Shown piece after piece: positions 1 to 16,239 of a stretch of 64,000 nt of DNA. The translations under genes and the position numbers were made by a program. Numbering within the stretch: the stretch's first letter is position 1; each line of letters begins with the position of its first letter. The notes beneath the pieces are model-generated. The model saw only the letters and a program-made list of their open reading frames with translations. It was not told where the DNA came from and searched no databases. Origin of the DNA: Thermohalobaculum sp050043005 (GTDB taxonomy: Bacteria; Pseudomonadota; Alphaproteobacteria; Rhodobacterales; Rhodobacteraceae); contig JBHJIZ010000026.1 of assembly GCA_050043005.1 (NCBI GenBank), forward strand, positions 1-64,000, given 5' to 3'.

Positions 1-365
1 GGGCGCTTGGCGCCGTACTTCGAACGGCGCGGCTTGCGGTCCTTGACACCCTGGGTATCGAGCACACCGCGCAGGATGTGGTAGCGAACACCCGGAAGAT
101 CCTTCACACGGCCGCCGCGAATCAGAACCACCGAGTGTTCCTGGAGGTTGTGACCCTCGCCGGGGATGTAGCTGATGACCTCGAAGCCGTTGGTCAGGCG
201 CACTTTCGCAACCTTGCGCAGCGCCGAGTTCGGCTTCTTCGGTGTCGTCGTGTAGACGCGCGTGCACACGCCGCGCTTCTGCGGACAGGCCTGCAGGTGC
301 ATGGCTTTCTGTCGCTTCACTTTGGGCTGCCGGGGTTTCCGGATCAGCTGCTGGATCGTCGGCAT
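1..365 (-). CDS. rpsL: 30S ribosomal protein S12 (3' end cut by window edge)
   Basis: S12 sits at the decoding centre of the small ribosomal subunit. Reading from the ATG at 365 gives MPTIQQLIRKPRQPK, the PKKPNSALRKV loop that contains the streptomycin-related lysine, and VKDLPGVRYHI. The frame is open to base 1 and stops within about two residues of the usual C-terminus (GAKRP seen), so only the last residues and the stop codon lie outside. It is the last of the beta-operon genes here. It is separated from rpoC by a YbjN-like gene and has its own promoter at 559-587, giving a leader of roughly 190 nt. Confidence 0.97.
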   Translation of the reverse strand, partial: MPTIQQLIRKPRQPKVKRQKAMHLQACPQKRGVCTRVYTTTPKKPNSALRKVAKVRLTNGFEVISYIPGEGHNLQEHSVVLIRGGRVKDLPGVRYHILRGVLDTQGVKDRKPRRSKYGAKR

Positions 366-558
366 ACGCGCCTATCCTTCGTTCGTCTCGTCGAGCAGCA
401 CTCTCCGAATTGGAAAGTGCCTTTCACCGCCGATCCACAGGGGAAGAGCGGTGCGTGGAAGAGGACCAGGCCAAGACCGGGTCATTCAGCGATGTTCTGT
501 CAGGCTAACCTGTCAGCGCGATGATAAGACGAGTCGCCTCGTCGTCATCGGCGCGCGG

Positions 559-587
559 AACATACTCACGCGCCCATAGGCGGTCAA
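559..587 (-). promoter_or_regulatory. sigma70-type promoter for rpsL
   Basis: On the minus strand TTGACC (587-582) and TATGTT (564-559) are separated by 17 nt. This is a near-consensus housekeeping promoter pointing at rpsL. The 366-630 gap holds no credible gene, so the promoter and the rpsL leader account for it. Confidence 0.65.
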
Positions 588-630
588 GGACGAAATTCTG
601 CGATCACGGGCGTCTCGCCTGTCACCGCAA

Positions 631-1125
631 TTATCGTTCAAAATCAATGTGATCCGAGAATTCTTCGAGCGCGTCGCGCCAGGCTTCAAATATCGCTGAC
701 AGCGTTTCTTTCGGAATACCGCCATGCATGGCAACCGGATGCTCGAGCACCGCATGACCAGAGGCGGTCAAGACCGCGCGTCCGTAGACTTTTGTCGCAT
801 TCCAGGCATCCATGTCGGTCGGTTTCGGTGGATCGCGCTCCCAGCGCGGATCGAACAGTCGCGCCTGAAACAACAGCGTTTCGCAGTCCCGGCCCAGATC
901 GCACCCGTAGAACGCAATATGGTAGCGCAAGCTCCCTGATCTGGCGACGATCAAAGGATCGCGCAGTGTATCGCGCCGAACCTCGGCATCACCCAGTTCC
1001 CTCGCCGCGTGAATGATCTCCCACGGATCGGCAGGAACAGGATCTTTGGCCTGCACAGGCAAGGCACCTGTGACCGCAATCAAGCCGAGCGTTACCAGAA
1101 GAGATCGTGTTGTTGGACGGGTCAT
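631..1125 (-). CDS. YbjN-domain secreted protein
   Basis: The product is about 164 residues. The ATG at 1125 is preferred over the upstream in-frame start at 1236 because it gives a clean signal peptide: MTRPTTRSLLVTLGLIAVT followed by GALPVQA as the likely cleavage region. The mature part has the YbjN family signature: a strand with FYGCDLGRDCETLLFQA, then WNATKVYGRA, then an acidic helix ending EFSDHIDF. Small periplasmic YbjN-like proteins of unknown biochemical role are common in Rhodobacterales. The gene lies between rpoC and rpsL on the same strand but behind the rpoC terminator-like hairpin. The function is not established; the family call rests on motif resemblance only. Confidence 0.7.
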   Translation of the reverse strand: MTRPTTRSLLVTLGLIAVTGALPVQAKDPVPADPWEIIHAARELGDAEVRRDTLRDPLIVARSGSLRYHIAFYGCDLGRDCETLLFQARLFDPRWERDPPKPTDMDAWNATKVYGRAVLTASGHAVLEHPVAMHGGIPKETLSAIFEAWRDALEEFSDHIDFER

Positions 1126-1257
1126 GAGTTCAGCCGCTGTATGAGCCGGTTTGCGTCGCGCGATCGCCAAGGCTTGGCGCGCAGTGGCATCCTCGTGATC
1201 CATGGTTAAGGAGGGCTGAATCCTTGAGCCTACCACTCGGTACGGTGCTCAAACGCA

Positions 1258-1285
1258 TGCGCCCGGGCACTCAGGCCCGGGCGCA
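1258..1285 (-). terminator. GC-rich hairpin after rpoC
   Basis: An 11-bp, almost entirely G/C perfect stem with a 6-nt loop (1269-1274) starts 27 bp past the rpoC stop codon. On the minus strand the downstream U-tract is weak (GTTT). It may therefore be a Rho-assisted terminator or a 3'-stabilising structure rather than a classic intrinsic one. Confidence 0.55.
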
Positions 1286-1311
1286 CATGTCTTCTCTGTG
1301 AAAGCGGATCG

Positions 1312-5586
<4,275 letters not shown>

Positions 5587-5675
5587 AATCAGGTCTCCAT
5601 CATCCCCCGGTTGATCTAGATCACCCCGGCAGACCGCGCGCAAGGGGGGCTGGCGCGGTCAGGGGCCGGGATGGG

Positions 5676-9776
<4,101 letters not shown>

Positions 9777-9959
9777 GCGTGCGTGTCCTCGAATGTCAAT
9801 GCAGAGCGGCCGACACCGGGTGCGCGGCGGCCTCTTGCCCTGCTTGCCTCAACTCGGTTGGCCCAATACGAACATCCCCGACCCCTCGTGGATGCTTCCC
9901 GGACCTGATCCGCGCCGTCCGAGAGATCCGCCATGCGGGTCCCTGAGACGAAGCGGGCC

Positions 9960-9981
9960 GGACCCGGATTTCTCCGGGTCC
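9960..9981 (-). promoter_or_regulatory. Perfect 9-bp hairpin with GAAA tetraloop between rplL and rpoB
   Basis: On the minus strand GGACCCGGA-GAAA-TCCGGGTCC is a perfect 9-bp stem closed by a GNRA-type tetraloop. It sits midway in the rplL-rpoB spacer. In enterobacteria this spacer carries the attenuator and RNase III site that reduce rpoBC expression relative to rplJL. An equivalent role here is inferred from position alone. Confidence 0.5.
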
Positions 9982-10065
9982 AGCCGTATCTTCAGCGCTG
10001 TCCGCCGCCAAACAAGATCCTGGATTGCTGCGTCTCCGGGATGATTGTCGGCCAGCGGCCGCCAA

Positions 10066-10452
10066 TCACTTGAGCTCGACCTTGGCGCCTGCCTCTTCGA
10101 GCTTCTTCTTGATTTCTTCGGCTTCTTCCTTGGTCGCGGCTTCTTTGACGGCCTTGCCGCCAGCTTCGACCAGTTCCTTAGCTTCCTTCAGGCCCAGCGA
10201 GGTGATCGCACGGACTTCTTTGATGACGTTGATCTTCTTCGCGCCTGCTTCCAGCAGGATCACGTCGAATTCCGTCTTCTCTTCGGCCGGTGCGCCACCA
10301 GCATCCGCACCCGGAGCCGCTGCCATCATGACAGCGCCGCCACCGGCTGCCGGCTCGATGCCGTACTCGTCCTTCAGGATGTTCTTCAGTTCAGCTGCTT
10401 CGAGAAGGGTCAGACCCACGATCTCTTCGGCAAGTTTCTTTACATCAGCCAT
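10066..10452 (-). CDS. rplL: 50S ribosomal protein L7/L12
   Basis: The stalk protein of the large subunit that recruits translation GTPases, 128 residues. The N-terminal dimerisation helices (MADVKKLAEEIVGLTLLEAA) are followed by an Ala/Gly-rich hinge and the globular C-terminal domain. The latter has EKTEFDVILLEAGAKKINVI and ends in VELK. It follows rplJ by 78 bp in the standard rplJ-rplL order. Confidence 0.98.
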   Translation of the reverse strand: MADVKKLAEEIVGLTLLEAAELKNILKDEYGIEPAAGGGAVMMAAAPGADAGGAPAEEKTEFDVILLEAGAKKINVIKEVRAITSLGLKEAKELVEAGGKAVKEAATKEEAEEIKKKLEEAGAKVELK

Positions 10453-10530
10453 TTCAGGTTCCGTTTCATTGTCCAGTGTGGGGGTCCGGCGCGCATCACA
10501 CGCGTCCAGCCCGTCATTCGCTTCTCAGGT

Positions 10531-11049
10531 TCAGGCCGCCTCGCCCTTTTCCTCGATCGCAGCCAGACAGGCAGCGATGTTCGAGGCAGGTGCCGTGATC
10601 GCAGCAGCCAGGTTCGCAGCAGGCGCACCGATCATTCCGACAATCGTCGCGATCAGTTCTTCACGGGACGGCATTGCCGCGACCGCTTTGACCCCTGCCG
10701 GGTCCAGCACCGACTCTCCCATCGCGCCGCCAACGACTTCCAGCTTGGAATTGTCCTTGGCATACGCTTCCACGACTTTCGCCGCAGTGACGGGGTCCTC
10801 GGAATATGCGAGCACCATTTGCCCGTTGAGATACTGCGCCATGTCTGCACATGGCTTTCCCTCGAGGGCGATCTTGGCGAGCCTGTTCTTGGCGACACGG
10901 ACCCCACCGCCTGCTTCACGCATGCGATTGCGCAGGTCCGTCATCTCAGCGACTGATAGGCCGGCGTATTGTGCAACCACAATCACGCCAGAGTCCGCAA
11001 AGATGTTGCCGAGTTCGCCGACAACAGCTTCCTTTTGGGCTCTATCCAC
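10531..11049 (-). CDS. rplJ: 50S ribosomal protein L10
   Basis: L10 anchors the L7/L12 stalk dimers. I choose the GTG at 11049 (MDRAQKEAVVGELGNIFAD, 172 residues). TTGGAG lies 7 nt upstream of it, whereas the ATG at 11055 is only 1 nt from the same Shine-Dalgarno. The upstream in-frame sequence to 11157 is not L10-like. The central domain (VAQYAGLSVAEMTDLRN) and the C-terminal helix (AAITAPASNIAACLAAIEE) that binds L7/L12 are intact. Confidence 0.95.
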   Translation of the reverse strand: MDRAQKEAVVGELGNIFADSGVIVVAQYAGLSVAEMTDLRNRMREAGGGVRVAKNRLAKIALEGKPCADMAQYLNGQMVLAYSEDPVTAAKVVEAYAKDNSKLEVVGGAMGESVLDPAGVKAVAAMPSREELIATIVGMIGAPAANLAAAITAPASNIAACLAAIEEKGEAA

Positions 11050-11330
11050 AGTCATGCTCCAAGTTTGGAGGTGTGACACCTCCGGCTCATTCATGCTGCG
11101 GGCGCAGGCTGCGTCCGCAACGGTTGGTTCCGTCCCGGGAACCGGCCAAGATCGCACACCTCAGAGAGGCGCTAGATCGAAACCATCTTCCCCGTCTATG
11201 GCAGGACTTGCAGTGGGAATTCCCACACGCCCACCGTCTCGGACGGTGATGAGGCTGATATGCCCCATCGGCTACCCCGCATCACACGGGGATCTTCTTG
11301 CAGGATGGGTGCCCACCCATTCCGCGAAAC
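11050..11330 (-). promoter_or_regulatory. rplJ leader region (possible autoregulatory RNA)
   Basis: A 281-nt untranslated stretch between rplA and rplJ. L10 commonly represses its own mRNA by binding such a leader. Structure visible by eye is a perfect 14-bp dyad GTGGGAATTCCCAC at 11213-11226 and a CCCCG/CGGGG stem near 11275-11295. I cannot fold it or match it to the known L10-leader consensus, so the assignment is positional. Confidence 0.35.
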
Positions 11331-12020
11331 TCAGGCGTTCAGGCTCTCGACCGAAATCGAAATGCCCGGCCCCATTGTCGAGCTGATCGAGACCTTCTTC
11401 ATGTAGGTCCCTTTCGCGCCCGAAGGCTTGGCTTTCTGAACCGCATCGATCAGCGCCTTGACGTTCTCGGCGATCTTGGACTCATCGAAGCTGGCCTTGC
11501 CAACACCCGCGTGGATCACGCCGGCCTTTTCGACCTTGAACTGCACTTCGCCGCCTTTGGCGTTCTGCACAGCGGTGGCAACATCCATTGTCACCGTGCC
11601 GACCTTGGGGTTCGGCATCAGATTGCGTGGGCCCAGCACCTTGCCCAGACGGCCAACGATCGGCATCATGTCAGGCGTGGCGATGCAACGGTCAAAATCG
11701 ATCGTGCCGCCTTGAATGGTCTCCATCAGATCTTCAGCGCCGACGATGTCTGCACCAGCTTCCTTGGCTTCGTCTGCCTTTGGACCGCGCGCGAACACCG
11801 CAACGCGAACCGACTTACCGGTTCCGTTCGGAAGGTTCACCACACCGCGCACCATCTGGTCCGCATGGCGGGGATCAACGCCGAGGTTCATGGCGATCTC
11901 GATGGTCTCGTCGAACTTCGCCGTCGCGTTCGACTTCACCAGGCTCACCGCCTCGTCTATCGAGACGTTCTGCTTGCCTTCGGTCGCGGCCTTGATGGCC
12001 TTTGTGCGTTTGCCAGCCAT
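11331..12020 (-). CDS. rplA: 50S ribosomal protein L1
   Basis: An rRNA-binding protein of the L1 stalk and, in many bacteria, the translational repressor of the rplKA message. It has 229 residues, the normal length. The RNA-binding half includes FDETIEIAMNLGVDPRHADQ, and the domain-2 stretch GKVLGPRNLMPNPKVGTV is diagnostic. Its start lies 4 bp after the rplK stop, indicating a tight rplK-rplA unit. Confidence 0.98.
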   Translation of the reverse strand: MAGKRTKAIKAATEGKQNVSIDEAVSLVKSNATAKFDETIEIAMNLGVDPRHADQMVRGVVNLPNGTGKSVRVAVFARGPKADEAKEAGADIVGAEDLMETIQGGTIDFDRCIATPDMMPIVGRLGKVLGPRNLMPNPKVGTVTMDVATAVQNAKGGEVQFKVEKAGVIHAGVGKASFDESKIAENVKALIDAVQKAKPSGAKGTYMKKVSISSTMGPGISISVESLNA

Positions 12021-12024
12021 CGAC

Positions 12025-12453
12025 TTACCCCTTCACTTCCAGGCCCATCGACCGGGCAGAGCCCGCGATGATTTTCATGGCCTGCTCAACGGAGTTCGCG
12101 TTCAGGTCCTTCATCTTTGCCTCGGCGATCTCACGCACCTGCTTCGAGGTCACCGAACCTGCAAAATCGCGGCCAGGCGCTTTCGAGCCCGAGCTCAGCT
12201 TCGCAGCCTTCTTCAGGAAGTGCGAAGCGGGCGGCGTCTTGATCTCCATCGTGAACGATTTGTCCACATAGTACGTGATGATCGTCGGACACGGCGCGCC
12301 TGGCTCCAGATCCTGGCTCCGCGCGTTGAAGGCCTTGCAAAACTCCATAATGTTGATCCCGCGCTGACCCAGCGCAGGCCCGATTGGCGGCGATGGGTTC
12401 GCCTTGCCGGCTGGGACCTGAAGCTTCAGTGTCCCGGCAACTTTCTTGGCCAT
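12025..12453 (-). CDS. rplK: 50S ribosomal protein L11
   Basis: Part of the GTPase-associated centre, and required for stringent-response sensing of uncharged tRNA in bacteria. It has 142 residues, the standard length. The N-terminal proline-rich segment (KLQVPAGKANPSPPIGPALG) and the rRNA-binding C-terminal motif (MKIIAGSARSMGLEV) are intact. The gene is 112 bp downstream of nusG, in conserved order. Confidence 0.98.
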   Translation of the reverse strand: MAKKVAGTLKLQVPAGKANPSPPIGPALGQRGINIMEFCKAFNARSQDLEPGAPCPTIITYYVDKSFTMEIKTPPASHFLKKAAKLSSGSKAPGRDFAGSVTSKQVREIAEAKMKDLNANSVEQAMKIIAGSARSMGLEVKG

Positions 12454-12565
12454 CTAGCAGCCCTTTCTCTCGTCCATGCCCATGGGACGCGTCCCCCAGG
12501 CGTTGCCTTGGAGGTGGTTCGGTCCGGACAGCGCGCTGCCCTCGCCTCCCACCACGAGTGACGCC

Positions 12566-13099
12566 TCAAGCCGCCTTGGCGACCTGCGCGTATTCCAGCT
12601 CGACCGGGGTGGCCCGGCCAAAAATCGAGACGCTCACCTTGAGGCGGGCGTTATCGTCGTCCACTTCTTCGACGAGGCCCTGGAATCCTTCGAACGGCCC
12701 GTCGGTCACGTTGACCTCCTCTCCGATCTCGAAGGTGATCATCGGACGCGGACGCTCGGCGCCTTCTTCGACCTGATTGATCATCCGAGCAACTTCGGTA
12801 TCGCGGAGCGGCGTCGGTTTGCCTTGCGGGCCGAGGAACCCTGTCACCCGATTGGTGTCGTTGATCAGGTGATATGCGCGGTCGGTCATATCCATCTTCA
12901 CCAGCACGTAGCCCGGCATGAAGCGTCGCTCGACCTGCACTTTTTTCCCGCGTCGGAGTTCTGTCACCTCTTCGGTCGGAACGAGCACTTCTTCGATTTC
13001 TTCCTCAAGACCGTGCTGTGACACGGATTCTCGGATCGATTCGGCTACCTTCTTCTCGAAGTTCGAAAGGACACTGACGGAATACCAGCGTTTCGGCAT
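12566..13099 (-). CDS. nusG: Transcription elongation/antitermination factor NusG
   Basis: NusG binds RNA polymerase and links it to Rho or the ribosome. From the ATG at 13099 (MPKRWYSVSVLSNFEKKVAE) it has 177 residues. The upstream in-frame extension to 13264 is unlike the family. The NGN domain (RRFMPGYVLVKMDMTDRAYH) is followed by a C-terminal KOW domain (EEVNVTDGPFEGFQGLVEEV). Unusually, secE is not the immediate upstream neighbour: two oppositely oriented genes intervene, so nusG needs its own promoter in the 13100-13417 gap. Confidence 0.97.
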   Translation of the reverse strand: MPKRWYSVSVLSNFEKKVAESIRESVSQHGLEEEIEEVLVPTEEVTELRRGKKVQVERRFMPGYVLVKMDMTDRAYHLINDTNRVTGFLGPQGKPTPLRDTEVARMINQVEEGAERPRPMITFEIGEEVNVTDGPFEGFQGLVEEVDDDNARLKVSVSIFGRATPVELEYAQVAKAA

Positions 13100-13243
13100 G
13101 TACGTTGCGTCCTCTCGCAGCCTTGGCTCAACACGTTCACCGCCCCAAAACATCCAGACACTCCAGAGTCTTAGCACGGTCCTCAACAGACAAGGCGCGC
13201 CAGACGAATCGAAGCGCGCCACGAATGGTTGTGAAGATTTGTG

Positions 13244-13271
13244 AGCTAATGCCCGATTCACCAAAAATCAA
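13244..13271 (-). promoter_or_regulatory. Candidate promoter for nusG
   Basis: On the minus strand TTGATT (13271-13266) is followed after 16 nt by TTAGCT (13249-13244). The match is weak, but a promoter is required somewhere in this 318-bp gap because the genes upstream of nusG face the other way. Nothing else gene-like was seen between 13100 and 13358. Confidence 0.3.
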
Positions 13272-13358
13272 GCGTAAAGTGTACCGCGCGCAGCACGCCA
13301 AGACTGCACCCCGATGCCGAGATTAAACGCAATCTTGCCCAGCAAATCAAGTTTGAGG

Positions 13359-13400
13359 ATTGATATCGTTCGATATCGAATTATATAGTTTGATATCGAA
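13359..13400 (+). promoter_or_regulatory. Triple MarR-type operator overlapping a promoter
   Basis: Three copies of a 12-bp dyad begin at 13359, 13369 and 13389: ATTGATATCGTT, TTCGATATCGAA (a perfect palindrome) and TTTGATATCGAA. Their starts are 10 and 20 bp apart, so all lie on one face of the helix. They overlap a promoter made of TTGATA (13360-13365) and TATATA (13382-13387) with a 16-bp spacer, which points to the gene at 13418. The second gene of the pair encodes a MarR repressor, so autoregulation is the natural reading. Confidence 0.7.
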
Positions 13401-13417
13401 CTTAATGGAGTGCGATC

Positions 13418-14524
13418 ATGACCCTCTCAAGACGCAAATCCCTCGCTTTGATCGGCGGCGGCATCATTGTCGCTGCGGGCGCCGCAGGCGGTGGCTTCGC
13501 GCTGACCCGTACACCGCACAAGGCGCTCGCGCCATGGGATCAGGCCGGACAGTACGCCGACCCCCGGATGCGTGCCTTATCCTACGCGATCCTTGCCCCC
13601 AACCCGCACAACCGTCAGCCCTGGGAAGTTGATCTGCGGACCCCGGGCGAAGCTGTCATCTGGCGCGATAAGACCCGAGACCTGCCAGAAACCGACCCGC
13701 TGGACCGGCAACTGACCATAGGCATGGGGTGCTTCGCGGAACTTCTCTCCATCGCTGCGGGCGAAACCGGACACAAAGTCGCGTTCGAGTTCCTGCCCGA
13801 CGGCGAAGACGGTCCAGTGGCCCTTGCCAGATTTTCCGAGGGAGGTGCGCTCGACCCGCTCTTCGCCCATGTCATGGATCGCCGCTCCTGCAAGGAGCCG
13901 TTTACGGGCCAACTTGTGGATCCAGATCAAGCGTCGGCGCTAACGGACCTGGCCTCGATCCACTTGGACGCTGAGATAGTCGACAAAATCCGGGAGATCG
14001 CCTGGGATGCCTTTATGATCGAGGTCACGACTGAGGCCAAGATGAAGGAAAGCGTGGATCTCTTCCGCATGGGAAAGTCCGAGATCAATGCCAATCCGGA
14101 CGGCATTGATCTGGGCGGACCGTTCCTGGAATCACTGATGTTGTTGGGCATGCTGACCCGTGAAGGCCAGCTCGATCCATCGACGCGGGAATTCGAGATG
14201 GGGCTGGACAGGTATCGCGAGATGTTTGCCACGACGCATGCATTCGCATCGATTGTCACCGATACGAACACACGTCTCGATCAGATCGCGGTCGGGCGGC
14301 GCTGGATGCGTCTAAACCTGATGACAACCTCCCTCGGCCTCGCGCTGCACCCGGTGAGCCAGGCGCTTCAGGAGTACGACGAGGTTGCCGCACAAAACAC
14401 GGCGATGCATCGACTGCTTGCGAAACCGGGTCAGACTGTGCAGATGCTGGGGCGTCTCGGGTATGGCCCGCAGACACCCCGGACGCCCAGATGGGCTTTG
14501 GAGACACGCCTGAGGAATGCCTGA
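13418..14524 (+). CDS. TAT-exported nitroreductase-like (Acg-family) protein
   Basis: A 368-residue protein with a twin-arginine signal at the N-terminus (SRRKSLALIGGGIIVAAG). It is followed by a nitroreductase-fold region resembling Acg-type FMN-binding proteins: LSYAILAPNPHNRQPWEVDL, MDRRSCKEPF, and a C-terminal GLALHPVSQALQEY with RLGYGP. Family members bind or sequester flavin or act as flavin oxidoreductases. Export would place it in the periplasm. It forms a two-gene unit with the downstream MarR gene (8-bp overlap), behind a palindromic operator array. The substrate or inducer is unknown. The nitroreductase assignment is by motif and is moderately firm. Confidence 0.7.
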   Translation: MTLSRRKSLALIGGGIIVAAGAAGGGFALTRTPHKALAPWDQAGQYADPRMRALSYAILAPNPHNRQPWEVDLRTPGEAVIWRDKTRDLPETDPLDRQLTIGMGCFAELLSIAAGETGHKVAFEFLPDGEDGPVALARFSEGGALDPLFAHVMDRRSCKEPFTGQLVDPDQASALTDLASIHLDAEIVDKIREIAWDAFMIEVTTEAKMKESVDLFRMGKSEINANPDGIDLGGPFLESLMLLGMLTREGQLDPSTREFEMGLDRYREMFATTHAFASIVTDTNTRLDQIAVGRRWMRLNLMTTSLGLALHPVSQALQEYDEVAAQNTAMHRLLAKPGQTVQMLGRLGYGPQTPRTPRWALETRLRNA

Positions 14525-14987
14525 CGAGGACGCGCCGCCAGCCGAGCCCAATCCCGGCACTGTCTTCGAATTCTTCAACGAGATCGGCATCATTCAGCAA
14601 CTCAGCCGCGCCATGTTCGAGGCGCGGCTGCCAGATGGCATGATCGTCCAGCACTTCAGTGTGCTGAACCACCTTATCCGTGTCGCCGATGGCAGGACGC
14701 CTCTGGAGTTGTCGCGGGCATTTCAGGTGCCGAAAGCCAGTCTGACCAACACCCTATCGGGCCTGGAAAAGCGCGGATTTATCGAGATGCGGCGCCATCC
14801 GACGGATGGGCGGTCCAAACAGGTCTGGCTGACCGAGACAGGCAGAGCGTTCCGGGAAGAAGCAATCCGCCTGTTGGTGCCTGACATCATGGCGCTGTCT
14901 GACAAACTGAATATCGATCAGTTGACGCGCCTTACCCCTCAGCTTGCGGAAATCCGCAAGATCCTGGACGAGAACCGGAGTACTTGA
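14517..14987 (+). CDS. MarR-family transcriptional regulator
   Basis: A 156-residue winged-helix regulator. The DNA-binding region is LELSRAFQVPKASLTNTLSG as the recognition helix-turn-helix, then LEKRGFIEMRRHPTDGRSKQ as the wing, the classic MarR arrangement with the DGR motif. It overlaps the preceding nitroreductase-like gene by 8 bp, so the two are translationally coupled. The TTCGATATCGAA array before that gene is its probable operator. MarR proteins usually release DNA on binding phenolic or oxidising ligands. The ligand here is unknown. Confidence 0.88.
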   Translation: MPDEDAPPAEPNPGTVFEFFNEIGIIQQLSRAMFEARLPDGMIVQHFSVLNHLIRVADGRTPLELSRAFQVPKASLTNTLSGLEKRGFIEMRRHPTDGRSKQVWLTETGRAFREEAIRLLVPDIMALSDKLNIDQLTRLTPQLAEIRKILDENRST

Positions 14988-15045
14988 ATGCTCAGATTTT
15001 GCGCAGTGCAGGGCCCGAAGCCAGACTGCGCGGTGAGCGACCCAG

Positions 15046-15231
15046 TCAGAGATGAAGCAGGACGTCGATGCCCCAGGCGAGAATCTGATCGACAAAGAAG
15101 AAGAAGATTGCGACCAGCGTCGCCATCACGAAGACCATCACGGTGGTCATGCCGGCATCCTTGCGCGACGGCCAAACGACCTTCGCTGTCTCGGACCGGA
15201 CTTCGTTTACGAAATTTACTGGGTTCTTCAT
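15046..15231 (-). CDS. secE: Preprotein translocase subunit SecE
   Basis: A 61-residue single-span SecE of the short type. The cytoplasmic amphipathic helix FVNEVRSETAKVVWPSRKDA, with the conserved KVVWPSR core, precedes one membrane helix (TTVMVFVMATLVAIFFFFV). It lies just downstream of tRNA-Trp on the same strand, as in many bacteria, and probably uses the tRNA promoter. The next gene on this strand, nusG, is almost 2 kb away because of the inserted cassette. Confidence 0.95.
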   Translation of the reverse strand: MKNPVNFVNEVRSETAKVVWPSRKDAGMTTVMVFVMATLVAIFFFFVDQILAWGIDVLLHL

Positions 15232-15252
15232 CGCGTTACTCCCGGAAGGACC

Positions 15253-15328
15253 TGGCAGGGGCGATAGGACTCGAACCTACGACCCTCGGTTTTGGAGACC
15301 GATGCTCTACCAACTGAGCTACACCCCT
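15253..15328 (-). tRNA. trpT: tRNA-Trp (anticodon CCA)
   Basis: A complete 76-nt cloverleaf on the minus strand. The acceptor stem AGGGGTG pairs with CGCCCCT, the D arm contains AGCTCAGTTGGTAGAGC, and the anticodon loop CTCCAAA carries CCA. The T arm reads GGTTCGAGTCC and the 3' CCA is encoded. It sits directly upstream of secE, the classic trpT-secE arrangement. Confidence 0.97.
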
Positions 15329-15344
15329 TCGGTCCGGAACCGCG

Positions 15345-15373
15345 GACATACGGTGAAAGCCTCGCGGATGCAA
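15345..15373 (-). promoter_or_regulatory. Promoter of trpT-secE
   Basis: On the minus strand TTGCAT (15373-15368), a 17-nt spacer and TATGTC (15350-15345) place a start about 8-10 nt before the tRNA 5' end. The short leader is typical for a tRNA gene. Confidence 0.6.
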
Positions 15374-15414
15374 GGTCTCCCTCACGGCATTCTGAACACG
15401 ACAAACGCATTGTA

Positions 15415-16239
15415 TCATTGCGCCAAACCGGCCTCTTCGAGGTATTTCATGGACGCTGGAATCCCTGCGTGATCCCGCAACTCCAGAACCACGTGGGGGT
15501 TCGACGGCACCTCGGCAATCGCCCGGAACACGGACGGCCAGAGGATGTTACCCTCGCCTATCGCCCAGTGCCGGTCGGCATGACCATCCGCATCCTGAAT
15601 ATGGACGTGCGCGAGCATGTCGCCCGCTGCCCGGATAAAGTAGTCAACAGGATGCGCACCTTGTGACCCATGCGCCAGATGTGCGTGTCCGGTGTCGACA
15701 GAAACCCGCACAGCTTCGGAGTTGAAACTGCGCGCGAGGTCAACCCTGACGTGGACATCTTTGTCCGCGATGTTCTCGATGACGAGGACGACGCCCTGAT
15801 CCTCGGCACGTTTCACGACGCTGTCCAACGTCGCGTGCGTTTCATCATAAACCCATTGAGCCCCGCCCACGAACGCCAGTGCGTTGTTGTGCATCCAAGG
15901 ATTGAAGGGTGAGTGGATCACCATCTGGCGCGCACCGACCGCCTCGCAGATATCCAGTCCCTGCATCATGCGCTTGGTCACAATGGCGCGAACTTCCGGA
16001 TCCTTGGAACAAATGTCGAAACCCCAAAACGGCCCATGAATTCCGATCCGACCCTTGTGGCCATCAAGAACCGCATTCGTCTGATCGGCGAGACTGCGCC
16101 AGTCCCCGTTCAGAACCTCGGCCGCGTGAAAGGTCTGCAATTCCAGATCACGGTCCTTCTCGAACAACCAGTCGCGGAACTCTGCCAACCGATGCACGGG
16201 CAATGCCGCACCGATTGTGAGAGGGAGCGTGTCAGCCAT
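15415..16239 (-). CDS. Sugar phosphate isomerase/epimerase-like TIM barrel
   Basis: 274 residues from the ATG at 16239 (MADTLPLTIGAALPVHRLAE). The longer frame upstream is basic and unlike the fold. It belongs to the xylose-isomerase-like / AP-endonuclease family 2 TIM-barrel superfamily. Candidate metal-binding residues are HSPF, the glutamate in VLVIENIA, the D and H in VSVDTGHAHLAHG, and the H residues in AHVHIQDADGHADRH. The final strand has HVVLELRDHAG. The family covers isomerases, epimerases and dehydratases for sugars and inositols, and no specific substrate is visible. It is transcribed away from the ATP synthase genes. Confidence 0.75.
   Translation of the reverse strand: MADTLPLTIGAALPVHRLAEFRDWLFEKDRDLELQTFHAAEVLNGDWRSLADQTNAVLDGHKGRIGIHGPFWGFDICSKDPEVRAIVTKRMMQGLDICEAVGARQMVIHSPFNPWMHNNALAFVGGAQWVYDETHATLDSVVKRAEDQGVVLVIENIADKDVHVRVDLARSFNSEAVRVSVDTGHAHLAHGSQGAHPVDYFIRAAGDMLAHVHIQDADGHADRHWAIGEGNILWPSVFRAIAEVPSNPHVVLELRDHAGIPASMKYLEEAGLAQ

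Noticed and set aside
13418..14987. Mobile-element origin of the cassette between secE and nusG
   Set aside because: No transposase, integrase, terminal inverted repeats or target duplication could be seen. Only the odd position suggests insertion.
15020..15034. A further CAGACTGCGCGGT near the secE end resembling the transporter elements
   Set aside because: It lacks the final AT of the element, is at the end of a gene rather than before one, and a 13-mer match at this level is expected by chance in 64 kb.
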